A DNA stretch of 64,000 nt from Teleogryllus oceanicus (lineage: Eukaryota > Arthropoda > Insecta > Orthoptera > Gryllidae): NCBI GenBank assembly GCA_964035755.1, contig CAXIVR010000001.1:353971674-354035673 (forward strand). The letters are read 5' to 3'. The notes beneath the pieces were generated by a model. That model saw only the letters and a list, made by a program, of their open reading frames with translations. It ran no database searches and was not told where the DNA came from. A program made the translations under genes and the position numbers. Shown one piece after another: positions 10,943 through 19,984 of this stretch; within the stretch, counting starts at the first letter, position 1; each line of letters begins with the position of its first letter.

Positions 10943-11533
10943 TTATGTATCATTGTTAAAATTAATGTTACTTTTCTTGTGATGCTCAGTATAGTCTCTA
11001 ATTGTATAGAAACAGTTATGCAGCAGAAACGATTTCACTTGGGATTTAAACTTTTCTATTGAATTTAATCGTTTAATGTCATCAGGCAAAGTGTTGTAAA
11101 ATAATGTACATGTATTGTATGTGAATTTTTTGTAATGAGCTGTTGATACTGTCACCTGATGAATATGATTTCTACGTCGAGTGTTATAGTAATAGACTTC
11201 GGCATTTTCTGAAAAAATATTCCCGCCCTTGAGCAAGTCATTTTTTACAAAAACCACTGATTCGTAAATAAAAAGACACGGTAATGGTAGAATTCCTAGA
11301 TTAATGAAGAGAGGCTTACATGAATCACGTGGGTGGGATTTGGTTATTATTCGTACAATTCGTTTTTGTAATCTAAAAGTCTGGGAGCTATAAGATGTAT
11401 TTCCCCAGAATATTATGCCATATCTCAGGCGGGAATGAACATTCGCGAAGTATACACAACGAGCAGTATGAAGGCTGACTGAATTTGCAAGAATTCTGAA
11501 CGCGTAGCATAATGAACTTAATTTTGTGTTCAA
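10943..11533 (-). pseudogene. CR1-like RT C-terminal domain
   Basis: A 196-codon frame continuing from the RT frame after a frameshift. It holds RYGIIFWGNT near residue 37, LQKRIVRI near residue 52, and the NTRRRNHIHQV and TLFYNTLPDDIKRL motifs. It is homologous to the fragments at 908-1,375, 48,183-48,656 and 58,101-58,421. In CR1-group LINEs this region lies between the RT palm and the 3' UTR and is implicated in element RNA binding (family knowledge). It ends just before the shared 3' UTR. Confidence 0.8.
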
Positions 11534-11686
11534 TTCATTTAAATGGACGTTCCATTTAAGGTTGAATTGAGAGACCTAAAAATTTTGTTGCCTTAACACT
11601 AGTAAATGGGTTCATTTTCAATGGAGCACAGAATTGTTTATTTGAAATGGGAAACTGCATTAAAACCGTTTTCTTTTCGTTTACTA

Positions 11687-12721
11687 TTAATTTGTTATTT
11701 CGGAACCAATTTGAAACATCTGATATTGTACTATTGTACGGTTTTTATTGCAAAGAATGTTCGTATCATCCGCAAAGAGAACCGTTCTTCCGTTTCGAAT
11801 CGTCGAGGGCATATCGTTTACGTTAAGTAGGAACAGAATAGGGCCTAAAATCGATCCTTGAGGAACTCCACATGCAACGGGCAAAGAGTCGGAAAGGTGC
11901 GTACGTAATGTTCCATCATTCCAGTAAGGTATTTCAACTCTCTCAGATCGTTGTTTAAGGTACGAACATAACCAATCTAGAGCAATACCACGAATTCCAT
12001 ATGAAGGTAATTTTGAAAGTAAAATGTCATGATCAATGACGTCAAAAGCTTTTGAGAGATCTAAAAATAATCCAATAGGTGCCTCGTTTTGATCCAATGA
12101 TGAGGTGACATCTTTAACAAAAGAAAATATAGCTGTTTCCGTTGATTTTGATTTTCTAAATCCATGTTGGCAATCTGGAAGCGCGTCGTGTTTAGTGAGA
12201 AAGGTTTCCATTAGTATGTAAAAAAGTCTCTCAAATATTTTTGAAAAAACTGATAGAAGAGAAATGGGCCGATAATTTTGAATTTCATTTTTGTTTCCTT
12301 TTTTGAAAAGCGGCATAATTTTAGCTGTTTTGAAAATATCTGGAAGCGTTCCAGTGCATAAAGATGCATTAAATATGTGAGTTAACGGGTGTATAATGGC
12401 ATACGCACAAGTCTTTAACAAAGAATCCGGGAATTCATCTAAACCGGACGAATATTTATTTTTTAGTTTACCGATTATTTTGAGAATTTCATAGCAAGAA
12501 GTTTCGGAAACGAACATTGTGTCTAAAATTTTGGGTGAACTGTCTGTTTTTGAATTTTGTGCCTGAAGACCCTTAGTGAGATCGGCAGCAATTCTCGAAA
12601 AGTATTGGTTAAAGAGATTAGCCACTGTTGCCGGATCGTTCACATTTATATCGTTATATTTTAAAACAACATTCTCTACGGGTTTTCTAGTTGATTTGGT
12701 AGTATTTTTTTTATATTCCAC
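11687..12721 (-). pseudogene. CR1-like reverse transcriptase, largely open
   Basis: This 344-codon frame covers fingers and palm of a non-LTR reverse transcriptase, which primes cDNA synthesis at a nicked chromosomal site. Motifs in order: LKNKYSSGLDEFPDSLLK near residue 90, KKGNKNEIQNYRPISLLS near 147, a GFRKSKSTETAI segment near 200, LDLSKAFDVIDH (motif A) near 234, CGVPQGSILGPILF (motif B) near 292, and LFADDT (motif C) near 322. All three catalytic Asp positions are present. The frame ends shortly after motif C, and the rest of the ORF is in another frame at 11,533-10,943. The start codon lies inside the domain, so the true ORF began further upstream. Confidence 0.85.
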
Positions 12722-13107
12722 ATTGCTTTTGTTATATTATTTGAGTTCAAATTATCCTGATCGTTTTTCATGATTTTAGCGTGCCTTATGACTTTTCGTA
12801 ACAATGTTTTGTATTTTTTAAAGTAGATAAGGAAATCTTGAGGTACGTCATGACGTTTAGAAATAAAGTAGAGAGTACGTTTGTTTTTACACGATATTCT
12901 AATTCCTTTTGTGATCCAAGTATTACTTTTTCGTGAAATGTTTAATTTTCTCTTTTTAATAGGAAAGCATGCGTTAAAGAGAAATGAAAGCTTTGAGAAA
13001 AATAAATTATATTTTTCATTTGTGTCAATAGCGTTATATGCCTCCCATGATTCTTTCAGCAAGTAGTCCGTAAGTAACTTTATGTTCACTGTAGTAAATG
13101 CTTGCAC
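12676..13107 (-). pseudogene. CR1-like ORF2 linker between EN and RT
   Basis: A 143-codon frame homologous to 2,629-2,880 and 2,437-2,622. It shares the FNACFPIKKRKLNISRK segment and a basic KNKRTLYFISKRHD stretch. In CR1-type ORF2 this region joins the endonuclease and the RT. It overlaps the RT frame by 46 bp in a different frame, which marks a frameshift near 12,700. Confidence 0.75.
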
Positions 13108-13217
13108 ATGCGTGTTTTATTTATTGTCAGTATTCATGTTATTAGTAATTATAAGAATTTGTGCATCGTGGTCACTGTAACTTAGATTATTCGTTATTAT
13201 TTCTATCTAGTTGGTTT

Positions 13218-13688
13218 TTAATTAATTTGATCTATTGCTGTTTGTGATTTAAGAGTATTCCGTGTAGGTACGTTCACTGTAATATCTAAATTAAAAGAAT
13301 GAATTAAATTGAGAAACTGCTCTTTTTCGTGGGATTCGCTCAGAAAATCAATATTGAAATCTCCACATACAACAATGGATTTAAAAGAGATATTACTAAT
13401 TTTGTTCAGAGTTATCTCTAGATTGTTTACGAAATTGAAATAATCTAAAACTTGCTTTGTTGGAGGTCTGTAGATGCAAAGTAAGATAATTTTGAGCGTA
13501 GTAAGATGTACAACTGTTATTTCAAAAACGTTTTCAACTGCATATAAATTGAATTCTGGTTGAGATATAGATTGGTTTTTAGGCGGTGCTAGCATTAGAT
13601 GGCTGCTTATCTGTCCGTCTGTCAGTCTGTGGTCAATGCTACCGCCTAAACCGTTCAGTCTATTTTTTCCAAAATTGATATTCCCCAA
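13218..13688 (-). pseudogene. CR1-like endonuclease C-terminal half
   Basis: The frame contains ILLCIYRPPT near residue 68, VVCGDFNIDFL near 106 (the GDFN motif with the catalytic Asp and Asn of the APE-type endonuclease), and a PTRN...AIDQI segment at the end. The catalytic SDH motif that should follow is missing, because the frame stops at 13,218. The first 50 residues are unlike other CR1 endonucleases and may come from rearranged sequence, so the start is arbitrary. Confidence 0.75.
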
Positions 13689-13689
13689 T

Positions 13690-14340
13690 CGACCTAAATG
13701 AACCGGCGATATTTTTGATTTTTTGATTTTTGAGAGTACTTTATATGAAGCTTCAAAAAACTATTTTCAAAATTTTCTCAAAAGTGACACCGTATTTTTA
13801 ATTAAACTTCGTCTTCAGATAGCGTAAAAACACTTAAGAGAATGGGGCAGATCTCATTTTATTTTAAATCCGTGATTTTTCGTAAATTGGAAAAGTTCAA
13901 ATTTTTGGGAGCGTTTTCCTACAACTACAATATTGAAGATAGAGATTTTTTACTTATTAAAATCTGTTCTTTAAAGGCAGATCTTGAAATAATGCCATGT
14001 TCAAACTTTGAAAATGAGTATTTAGTGCAATTTTGCGCAAAATATTAACATGTTTAAAATTTTTTAAACCATTTTTTCTCAAAACCGCTCAAATGTTTCT
14101 TTAAATCTTCTCCTCGTATGTATCAAGGAAAGACAAAAATATGGTACTTGTCTCATTTTCGGCGAACTCTCCGAATGTGAAAATTGCAAAAAAGCTAACA
14201 TTTCAAAACTACAAAACTGAAGATAGCGATTTTTTGCGTGAATAAAGTCATGTAAATTTTTTGAAGAAAAAAGAATAGATTTCGCGTTATTTGTCAGAAA
14301 TATATGACATTTGTTGCGTCTACATCGCGTTGCCAAGCCT
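13690..14340 (-). repeat. Diverged 310-bp satellite-type repeat
   Basis: This stretch holds blocks recognisable as reverse complements of the tandem repeat at 35,990-36,930: 'cttaagagaatggggcaga' near 13,830, a 'gttcaaactttgaaaatgagtattt' block near 14,000, and 'tcaaaaccgctcaaatg' with 'aacatttcaaaactaca' between 14,075 and 14,215. A further copy lies at 15,245-15,400. No coding frame is credible. Confidence 0.6.
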
Positions 14341-14454
14341 CTACAAGGGCATTGAGCGCATGCATTTGAAATAATCCTCCGTTAACATATTCATTCTAAT
14401 TGTCTGCCCAGTCTGAATCGTCGCCAGGTAGCATCTCCGCGTACGTGCCTACGA

Positions 14455-14575
14455 CCACGCGTTCCTGCGTCACTACCCAGCGACCAGAATTGGGAAAGAA
14501 TTAGGAGAGGGGTAGAATTTAGGGTGTTTTACGGGGGTTGGACTAACTCCTGGAAAGCAGGCGAACTCGTTTTGT
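14455..14575 (-). mobile_element. SINE body fragment (shared with 46.85 kb)
   Basis: The reverse complement of this segment matches 46,845-46,975 almost throughout ('acaaaacgag...gctagtccaactcc...cctaattcc...ccgctgggtagtgacgcagg'). At 46.8 kb the body follows a tRNA-like head. Here the head is missing. This shared body defines a dispersed SINE family. Confidence 0.7.
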
Positions 14576-14715
14576 ATAAACGAATTTCTGCTGCTCTTAA
14601 TCTGATTATTTTTACATACCTTTACATTCTATCTTTATTCGTGGCGAACATTCTACTGGTATTTAAATTTTTACATTTACCTGCATGTTGCATGATTAGT
14701 TTAGTTTATGCCTTA

Positions 14716-15049
14716 TTTTACATGGCGAGACTCGGGCCATCAAGCCCGCTTTTCCGTCTAACCACACAAATTTCGATACGCTCCTTTCACCATCTAGCGG
14801 AGAAAGGAGGTATTATCCTGGGCGACGAAACTGGCGGTTCTCAATTTTGCTCAGAGGCTTCCTATAGGCTTGAGAATCTTTTGCATGTAGTAAATCTACA
14901 ACATGGGACAGCCGGCTTTACTTCGCCTCCGAAGGAAAGCGTACGAGGGATTTTTTCGCCCTTAAAAATCCACGGCTTCGATCGGGTTTGAACCCGCAAA
15001 CTCGCGTACAACAGTCCGGTACGCTGACCGTTATACCACCGAATCCGAA
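14716..15049 (-). mobile_element. tRNA-headed composite SINE, copy 1
   Basis: On the minus strand, from 15,049: a tRNA-like head with an A-box-like TGGTATAACGGTCAGC and a B box GGGTTCAAACCC (GGTTCRANNCC consensus, near 15,000-14,985). Then follows a body of about 250 bp ending in CCGAGTCTCGCCATGTAAAA at 14,716. The body and head reappear at 63,559-63,851 with many substitutions. The RNA would be made by RNA polymerase III from the internal promoter. Apparent reading frames inside it are accidental. Confidence 0.8.
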
Positions 15050-15244
15050 TGATTGAGTTACCAGCAACAAGTACTTTGCAATTACATTTCAGATCTGCCA
15101 CCCCACCCCGCGGCAATGTTCTCCCCTATTGTTCAAGTTTTCACCTCACACGCAGTACTAGAGTCACTTATGACCTTATCCTTTTCCGGGATTGTTGTGG
15201 TAATCGAGCCAGGGCGTCGTTGGTGTGAGGCAAGCGACTTAGCT

Positions 15245-15400
15245 GTGAAAAATTTTCAAATTTTTTTCTCTAAAAACCGCTCAAAATTTGTTTATTAAAT
15301 TTTCTTCTGGTATGTAACAAAGAGAATTAAAAATATGGTGCTAGTCTAATTCTTGGCAAACTTATTTTCGATAATCGCAGAAAGTTAACATTTCAAAACT
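15245..15400 (-). repeat. Another copy of the 310-bp satellite unit
   Basis: The block 'ctaaaaaccgctcaaaat...ttcttctggtatgtaacaaag...aacatttcaaaactaca' repeats the order seen at 14,075-14,215. It directly follows 200 bp of unplaced sequence that starts at the end of the SINE at 15,049. Confidence 0.6.
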
Positions 15401-16019
15401 ACAAGCCCGGGTTCGAAATTCACTGCTCTTAACCTCCAAGGATCTGAATTCAGGTCTCGGTGGGGGAAAAGGATTTGCTGGTTGAAAACACTTTTGCAGG
15501 TTTATGTAGTAGTTAGAAATGAAGAAAGTATATGTTGTAAAACCACTAGTTGTAATTCGTAATGCACCCTATGTGGTATTTTCAGTTGTAGTAGTGTCGA
15601 TTTCAGATGTTTGGGGGTTACATGACGACTGGCAGAATGCTGATGACTTGTTTCCGGACACGTTTAATCCCTACAGCAAAGTGAATGTATTTTGCTAACT
15701 TTTCTTGAATTTTGTTTTGTAGATTATGTGGATTGGGAATTAAAACATCCATGAGGAAGGTTTACCTTTTCTAAGTACTGATGTGTTAGGTGGAATGGTT
15801 TTATTGTTGATAATAGACGTTTTCGACATATTTTTTTATTCATTCGCAGTATCTGGTGGTGGTTTTAATTTGTAATATTTTTTTCTTCTATCAAATGTCA
15901 TGTTGACTGCATAGATAGCTGTATATGATGACAGCAATATTGTCATGCCATTGTATGTAATTTCCTTGGGCATGTATGGATCATGCGGATAAGATTTACT
16001 GATTTCTATGTGATGACTG

Positions 16020-16490
16020 CATTTTCTAGAAAAATCTGAAGTTTGTTTCTTTATTTCATGTATTCTGAAACGTATTGTCTATGATCTGGTCCTCTATTGC
16101 AATCGTAAACCCTTCTCTCCGGATAGAGGAGTCCTCTAGTAAGCCATGTGTTGGTAGCTTCCCTGTGCCAACGCTTACCATAGAGCTGCTTGATCTTCCA
16201 GTTTTTTTTCAGGTTCAAGCTAATTTTTATTTACTTTGTAGGGGGTGAACTTTCATCAATATGAAACACAAATTTATGTAAAGGGCTATTCTGCTTTATG
16301 TAGAAAAAATCACGCAATTTTATAATTTGAATATCATATAATTTTTGTAAGTGAATGATTCCAAGTCCACCTTCTTTTCTGTGAAGTATAAATCTGACTG
16401 TTGATGCCTGTGTTGTTTTTTATGTTTTTAATATTTGGTGTATTTGGGATTCTATATGAAAAATAGAACACTGGCTTACCATTACACACG
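16020..16490 (-). pseudogene. R2-like LINE ORF, region after RT palm
   Basis: On the minus strand a run of more than 60 open codons, starting near 16,430, contains STVRFILHRKEGGLGIIHL and LYDIQIIKL, then NSPLHKFVFHIDE. After a frameshift, TWLTRGLLYPE and GFTIAIEDQIID follow near 16,180-16,060. This order is typical of the segment between the RT thumb and the zinc-knuckle endonuclease of R2-like LINEs. The upstream RT palm piece sits 3.3 kb away at 19,805-19,980; the stretch between holds the TIR-bounded element. Confidence 0.65.
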
Positions 16491-16873
16491 CTATATTTAT
16501 ATCATATAAAAGTTAACTACACAACAGCTTACCAACGTCTGGAACAGGACGCGTCTTTAAACACACACTAGTACCAACATAGCAAATATAAATATTTTAC
16601 TACCAACAGCCTGTGGATGTTAGAAGTTTGCTTCTGTAAATACCACCCTGATTGGATCCCTGCCGTTGGGTTTTTGTAAATCTGTCCTTGTCCATTTCAT
16701 TACATCAAAATAGAAAGTTAACACTGATACAGCGAAAGTAGAGGATAAATGCCGATTCTCCATTACAACATTCGGAGTAAACAGGAAGTTGTGATATGTT
16801 GACACCGGATGTTGAAATCCGGTGTCGGCCTCGCCGGCTGTGACATCACAAGTTCGCAGCCTTGTGTCGTCAC

Positions 16874-17042
16874 AGCGCAAGAGCGCGAGATGACCGCGAC
16901 CTTGTGTCGTCACACTCAGCCACTGTGGCGTGGCCTGCCTGTCTACCAACCCCTGAAAAAAAGACTGGGCGACTAGGTGGGGAGGAGGAGGAGGAGTGGG
17001 GTGGAGGTCCTGCCTGGCGGTGAAGTAGGGTGAATGAGAAGA
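16874..17042 (+). repeat. Left terminal inverted repeat
   Basis: It starts AGCGCAAGAGCGCGAGA and contains CGACCTTGTGTCGTC, a 'tgcctgtctaccaa' segment, AAGACTGGGCGACTAGGTGG and 'ctgcctggcggtgaa'. It matches the reverse complement of 19,607-19,771 with scattered substitutions and a short GGA-repeat length difference. CTTGTGTCGTCAC is duplicated just outside, so the original repeat may extend a little further left. Confidence 0.85.
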
Positions 17043-17267
17043 CGAGAGAGTGCTTGTAAACAATTGCAAGACATTTATTTTGAATTTAAAATATACAATA
17101 CATTTTTTATTAAAAAAATGTAAATTCACATCTGAGTGAGAAAACGAGATTAACACAAAATATTCATCTTTTTCTATTTTGCATGATGACATCACATCCT
17201 TGTCTAATTTGTCTGACCGTAGCCAATAGCAATTTGATGCGTTCATCTCGCGTCGCTCCGTCATTGT

Positions 17268-17510
17268 TCATAATGGAAACGTCCACGCCCACACCAGAGG
17301 TGGGAAGGAGCACCACGGTATTGAAGTGTCCCGCTCGAGCGGCGTGTCACCAAAAGCGTCGCCGACGTTGAAGTCGATATCTCTGGCCATGATGATGCGA
17401 ACGAAGCGACAATCGAGAACGAAGTTGCTACCACTAAATTTCCTCGTGCTTCTAGGACCACTGCTTTTCTTTCTTTTTCTTGATACTACAGGTTGTGTGG
17501 TTTTCCGCAT
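17268..17510 (-). CDS. Short basic ORF in the TIR element
   Basis: This minus-strand frame of 80 codons starts MRKTTQPVVSRKRKKSSG, which has a bipartite-looking nuclear localisation type basic cluster, and continues into a hydrophobic, Trp-rich end. I do not recognise it. It lies downstream of the ATKxYVD ORF in the same direction, which fits a small gene cluster inside the inverted repeats. An alternative frame covers 17,261-17,461, so a frameshift may split it. Confidence 0.35.
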   Translation of the reverse strand: MRKTTQPVVSRKRKKSSGPRSTRKFSGSNFVLDCRFVRIIMARDIDFNVGDAFGDTPLERDTSIPWCSFPPLVWAWTFPL

Positions 17511-17584
17511 TTAAAATGCTCGTTTGTAGATTCCGCTTCACTGGGAGACAAACACGCGAGCCGGAAGTTCTTTTTTCTCTCTAG

Positions 17585-18250
17585 TTATTGTCGAGAAGAA
17601 GTCGCCGTAGTGTTTTGAGATTGACAGCATCGTTTTTCGTCAACGGGGTCGGTGACGTCGGCGAGTCGTTTTCCTTGAAAGTGGTAGTCTTTACCGTTTT
17701 CGCCGGCGAGCTGATGGGTGTTGCTGTGGATGAAATCACGTTGATGTTGAAGCATGTCATCGACGTAGCGTTTTGTGGCAGCGTCGTCTAAGTGGATGGG
17801 CGCAGGCAGGTTCACGATGCGCGTCTTCTTATACTTTCAGTTTGCAGATACTTTCTGTTTGTCAGGTCTTCTACATCGGCGCGCACATCCTCGTTCGCTT
17901 GCATGTTTTTTCTCCAAATACTGACTGGTTTGCTCGTAGCGCGCGTCAACATACGCCTTGGTGGCAACATCTTGCCCGCCGTGGCGATTTTGCGTGCTTT
18001 CCGGAACGTTGCATCCAGCGTTGTCGTCTTCCTCGCCTACTCGTACATCGTCGTACACATCCTCTCTCGTCGAAGTATCGTTTACACAAAGCTGGAGCAA
18101 GGTCTTCCGTGGAATAGTCGGTGTTACCCAGGAGTGGATCAGTCACACACGATTGAATCAATGGTTGCCATCGTACTGTCACATCTGCTACCACAGAGTC
18201 TCTTATAGCGAGAGAGAGACTCTCCCCACTCCACAGCATTGTGCAATCTC
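17585..18250 (-). pseudogene. ORF with ATKxYVD repeats, frameshifted
   Basis: Two minus-strand frames (about 18,240-17,837 and 17,815-17,585) each contain the motif ATK-x-YVD, preceded by DVATKAYVD in the first and DDAATKRYVD in the second. The second part ends with LADVTDPVDEK, another recurrence of the same pattern. Proteins with repeated 'xLADPxDxxDAATKxYVD' units occur in phage tail fibres and in ORFs of arthropod Polinton-like and virus-derived insertions, where they are thought to be structural (family knowledge, function uncertain). Frameshifts near 17,830 and at the 3' end break it. Confidence 0.5.
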
Positions 18251-18287
18251 CCCACCACCACCACCACCACCACCACCACTACCACCG
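18251..18287. repeat. (CCA)n microsatellite
   Basis: About 36 bp of CCA repeats within the TIR-bounded element, between the ATKxYVD ORF and the short ORF at 18,298-18,500. Confidence 0.95.
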
Positions 18288-18297
18288 CATCTTACTA

Positions 18298-18500
18298 TCA
18301 CCTAAGATAGAGAGTTTTCAGTCCCACCACGAGAAGGTCTCGACCACCGAGTTGTTGCGCGTCAAAATCTTCAACATGGCGCACAGTAATTTCTAGTCCT
18401 AATAGCCTCTGCAAATCAACGAGCGCCCTGTAGGACGGGTTGCGAAGTTGCAGCGCATCGTTTAACCGCCGTCCCACGCTTCGCACAATATGACGACTAA
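18298..18500 (-). CDS. Unrecognised ORF fragment in the TIR element
   Basis: This minus-strand frame ends at 18,298. Its N-terminal 13 codons come from the CR1 insertion, so only the part after about 18,500 belongs to the element. The remaining 67 residues (a VGRRLNDALQL segment, then LVDLQRLLGLEI) look like helical, soluble protein. I do not recognise it. The beginning was probably removed or displaced by the CR1 insertion. Confidence 0.35.
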
Positions 18501-18893
18501 AAGACGAGCTGAGATGGCCCCTTGTTTTGCTTCTGGACATAAAAACTTCATTTTCTGTGCACGTCTTCTAGAATTCAGTGGGAAATACAATTATTCAAAT
18601 TATCGTTTCCATGTTGTCGCGCCAGAAGTATTATTCTGAAGGACAACATGGATAAGAACCAAAATTTATTGCCTTTTTATCCTTGAAAATATATTTTATT
18701 ATATGGGAGTTTCTTTCCTTTTTTCTCCCTTTCAAAATCCAAAATTTAAGCAGTATATGATATTTAAGCAGATAAGCAGTGTAGGGATCACAGAATTTTG
18801 AAAATGTGCACACAATTCACTTTTGCCCATAGCACGTCATATGCAATTTTTAACTGTTTTTTTGACGTAAAATAAATAAATAAAATAAAATGG
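18500..18893 (+). mobile_element. CR1-like 3'-UTR insertion
   Basis: A plus-oriented, 5'-truncated copy of the CR1 3' UTR: it starts with GAGATGGCCCCTTGTTTTGC, runs through CACGTCTTCTAGAATTCAGT, and ends in an AAATAAATAAAATAAA tail. It lies inside the TIR-bounded element and separates the RING ORF from the ORF at 18,298. I could not find a convincing target-site duplication. Confidence 0.8.
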
Positions 18894-19200
18894 ATGATAA
18901 CACGCCTATAACATAATCTTCATAATCTTCTCCGTCTCTTATCTCCCCTTCCTCCCCCACGTTTGATGACGTTGAGTTGGACACTAAGACGAAACGACAC
19001 ATCGGACATGTTTGCCCTTCTCCCGCCTCATTTTCTTTTTTCAGCCACACTTCAATACAGTGTTTACTACATATGTGATTACATATTGTTTTAGCCCAAA
19101 AAAGAATGTGATCATTATGGCAGGTGGGACAATTAGTTTCAAGTTGATATCTTGCCATAGTGGTAAATGGATGAGTAGAATCTGTTGTGCTCGAAACCAT
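18894..19200 (-). CDS. RING-finger-like protein, C-terminus cut
   Basis: This minus-strand frame starts MVSSTTDSTHP at 19,200. It carries a zinc-binding pattern: CPTC near residue 24, then ICNHICSKHC near residues 38-46, then TCPMCR near residue 65. Spacing resembles a RING finger (C-x2-C, then C-x-H, C, C, then C-x2-C) but the middle cluster is irregular. RING proteins usually act as ubiquitin ligases. An acidic tail (EEGEIRDGEDYEDY) follows. The last about 15 codons are read out of the CR1 insertion, so the native end is lost. It is the first gene of the minus-strand cluster in the TIR element. Confidence 0.55.
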
Positions 19201-19348
19201 GGCGGAGTGAAAAAGAATTCAATCGTCACAGAAACGTCGCCAACTCCGCAAAGTATCATCGTCAAGAGTAAACCTATCATTTCAATGATGATAAAGAAAA
19301 GACTATGTATGATCTTGCCGCTTTTTGCATAAGGAAGTTCTTAACATC

Positions 19349-19444
19349 ATGGATCAACTCATTACCCGTCTTCAAGATTTGAAAATCGACACCAAGGACA
19401 AGCAGTCACGAAGAAGCGGAAGCGACACCGACAACCTCACATGA
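19349..19444 (+). CDS. Tiny plus-strand ORF (31 codons)
   Basis: It starts MDQLITRLQDLKIDTKD and ends in a Ser/Arg/Asp-rich tail. It is convergent with nothing and lies between the RING ORF and the right inverted repeat, with AATAAA at about 19,571 downstream. Its first half could form an amphipathic helix. It may be the 3' remnant of a larger gene of the element, or chance. Confidence 0.25.
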   Translation: MDQLITRLQDLKIDTKDKQSRRSGSDTDNLT

Positions 19445-19606
19445 TGAGACGAAGAACAGGAAGAGCGGATGGAAGGACGAAAGAAGAGAGTTTATCGTCA
19501 GCACGAACATTCATTCGTAAAGACAGATTTGTATCACTGTGTGTATGTCTATATTTAATACGTTCGTCATCAATAAATGCATATGTTCTTCCACATTCTG
19601 TTGTTC

Positions 19607-19771
19607 GACTTTTCATTCACCCTACGTCACCGCCAGGCAAGGCCTCCACCCCACTCTTCCTCCCCACCTAGTCGCCCAGTCTTTTTTTGCAGGGATTGGT
19701 AGACAGGCAGGGCACGCCACAGCGGGTGAGTTGGACGACACAAGGTCGCGGCTTTCTCGCGCTCTTGCGCT
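19607..19771 (-). repeat. Right terminal inverted repeat
   Basis: Reverse complement of 16,874-17,042. The outer end is CTCGCGCTCTTGCGCT at 19,756-19,771, followed by ATGTCTGAGG. The sequence immediately outside differs from the left side, so no clear target-site duplication is seen. Confidence 0.85.
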
Positions 19772-19804
19772 ATGTCTGAGGTATTTTTAAGTTTAATCAG
19801 CTTG

Positions 19805-19980
19805 CTTGTTAGTTCTGTACTATCAGAAAGAGATACGATGTTCTTTCTATTCCCACGTTGACACATTTTATTAACATGACCTTGGATATTTCTATGTTGA
19901 ATACCATTTTGATGTCTTCCGATACCTTGTCAGTCTCAATTCGTGCTTTGATATGGGTTTCTCTACTTGTCTATTTCTCT
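19805..19980 (-). pseudogene. R2-like LINE RT fragment (after motif C)
   Basis: An open minus-strand stretch reads IETDKVSEDIKMVF and ISKVMLIKC. It resembles the part of R2-like RTs just after the YADD motif, where a 'EDI.M.FGL.KC' pattern is usual. It ends in a stop after LFLIVQN. Together with 16,020-16,490 it flanks the TIR-bounded element in the correct order and orientation. Confidence 0.5.
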
Positions 19981-19984
19981 ATTA

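Larger units (their letters stand above)
10466..13690 (-). mobile_element. CR1-like LINE copy 2, best preserved
   Basis: This is a minus-strand, 5'-truncated copy about 3.2 kb long. It has part of the endonuclease (13,688-13,218), the linker (13,107-12,676), a 344-codon RT frame (12,721-11,687), the RT C-terminal region (11,533-10,943), and a long 3' UTR with an AAAT-type tail near 10,466. ORF1 is absent. Beyond 13,690 the sequence changes to satellite-like repeat. This is the reference copy for the other four CR1 fragments in the window. Confidence 0.85.
16874..19771. mobile_element. TIR-bounded virus/Polinton-like relic
   Basis: Two inverted copies of about 165 bp (16,874-17,042 and 19,607-19,771) bound a 2.9-kb segment whose minus strand carries a RING-type ORF, an ORF with ATKxYVD repeats and a short basic ORF, with AATAAA signals just inside both ends. 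The termini read AGCGCAAGAGCGCG. It is embedded in R2-like LINE sequence on both sides and has itself taken a CR1 3'-UTR insertion at 18,500-18,893. No transposase, polymerase, integrase or capsid gene is seen. The origin (Polinton/Maverick-like, or another integrated DNA virus) is inference, and the copy is broken. Confidence 0.6.

Noticed and set aside
16620..17264. 214-codon minus-strand frame across the left inverted repeat
   Set aside because: It crosses the TIR border into outside sequence and has Pro runs from the GGA repeat; not a credible single gene.
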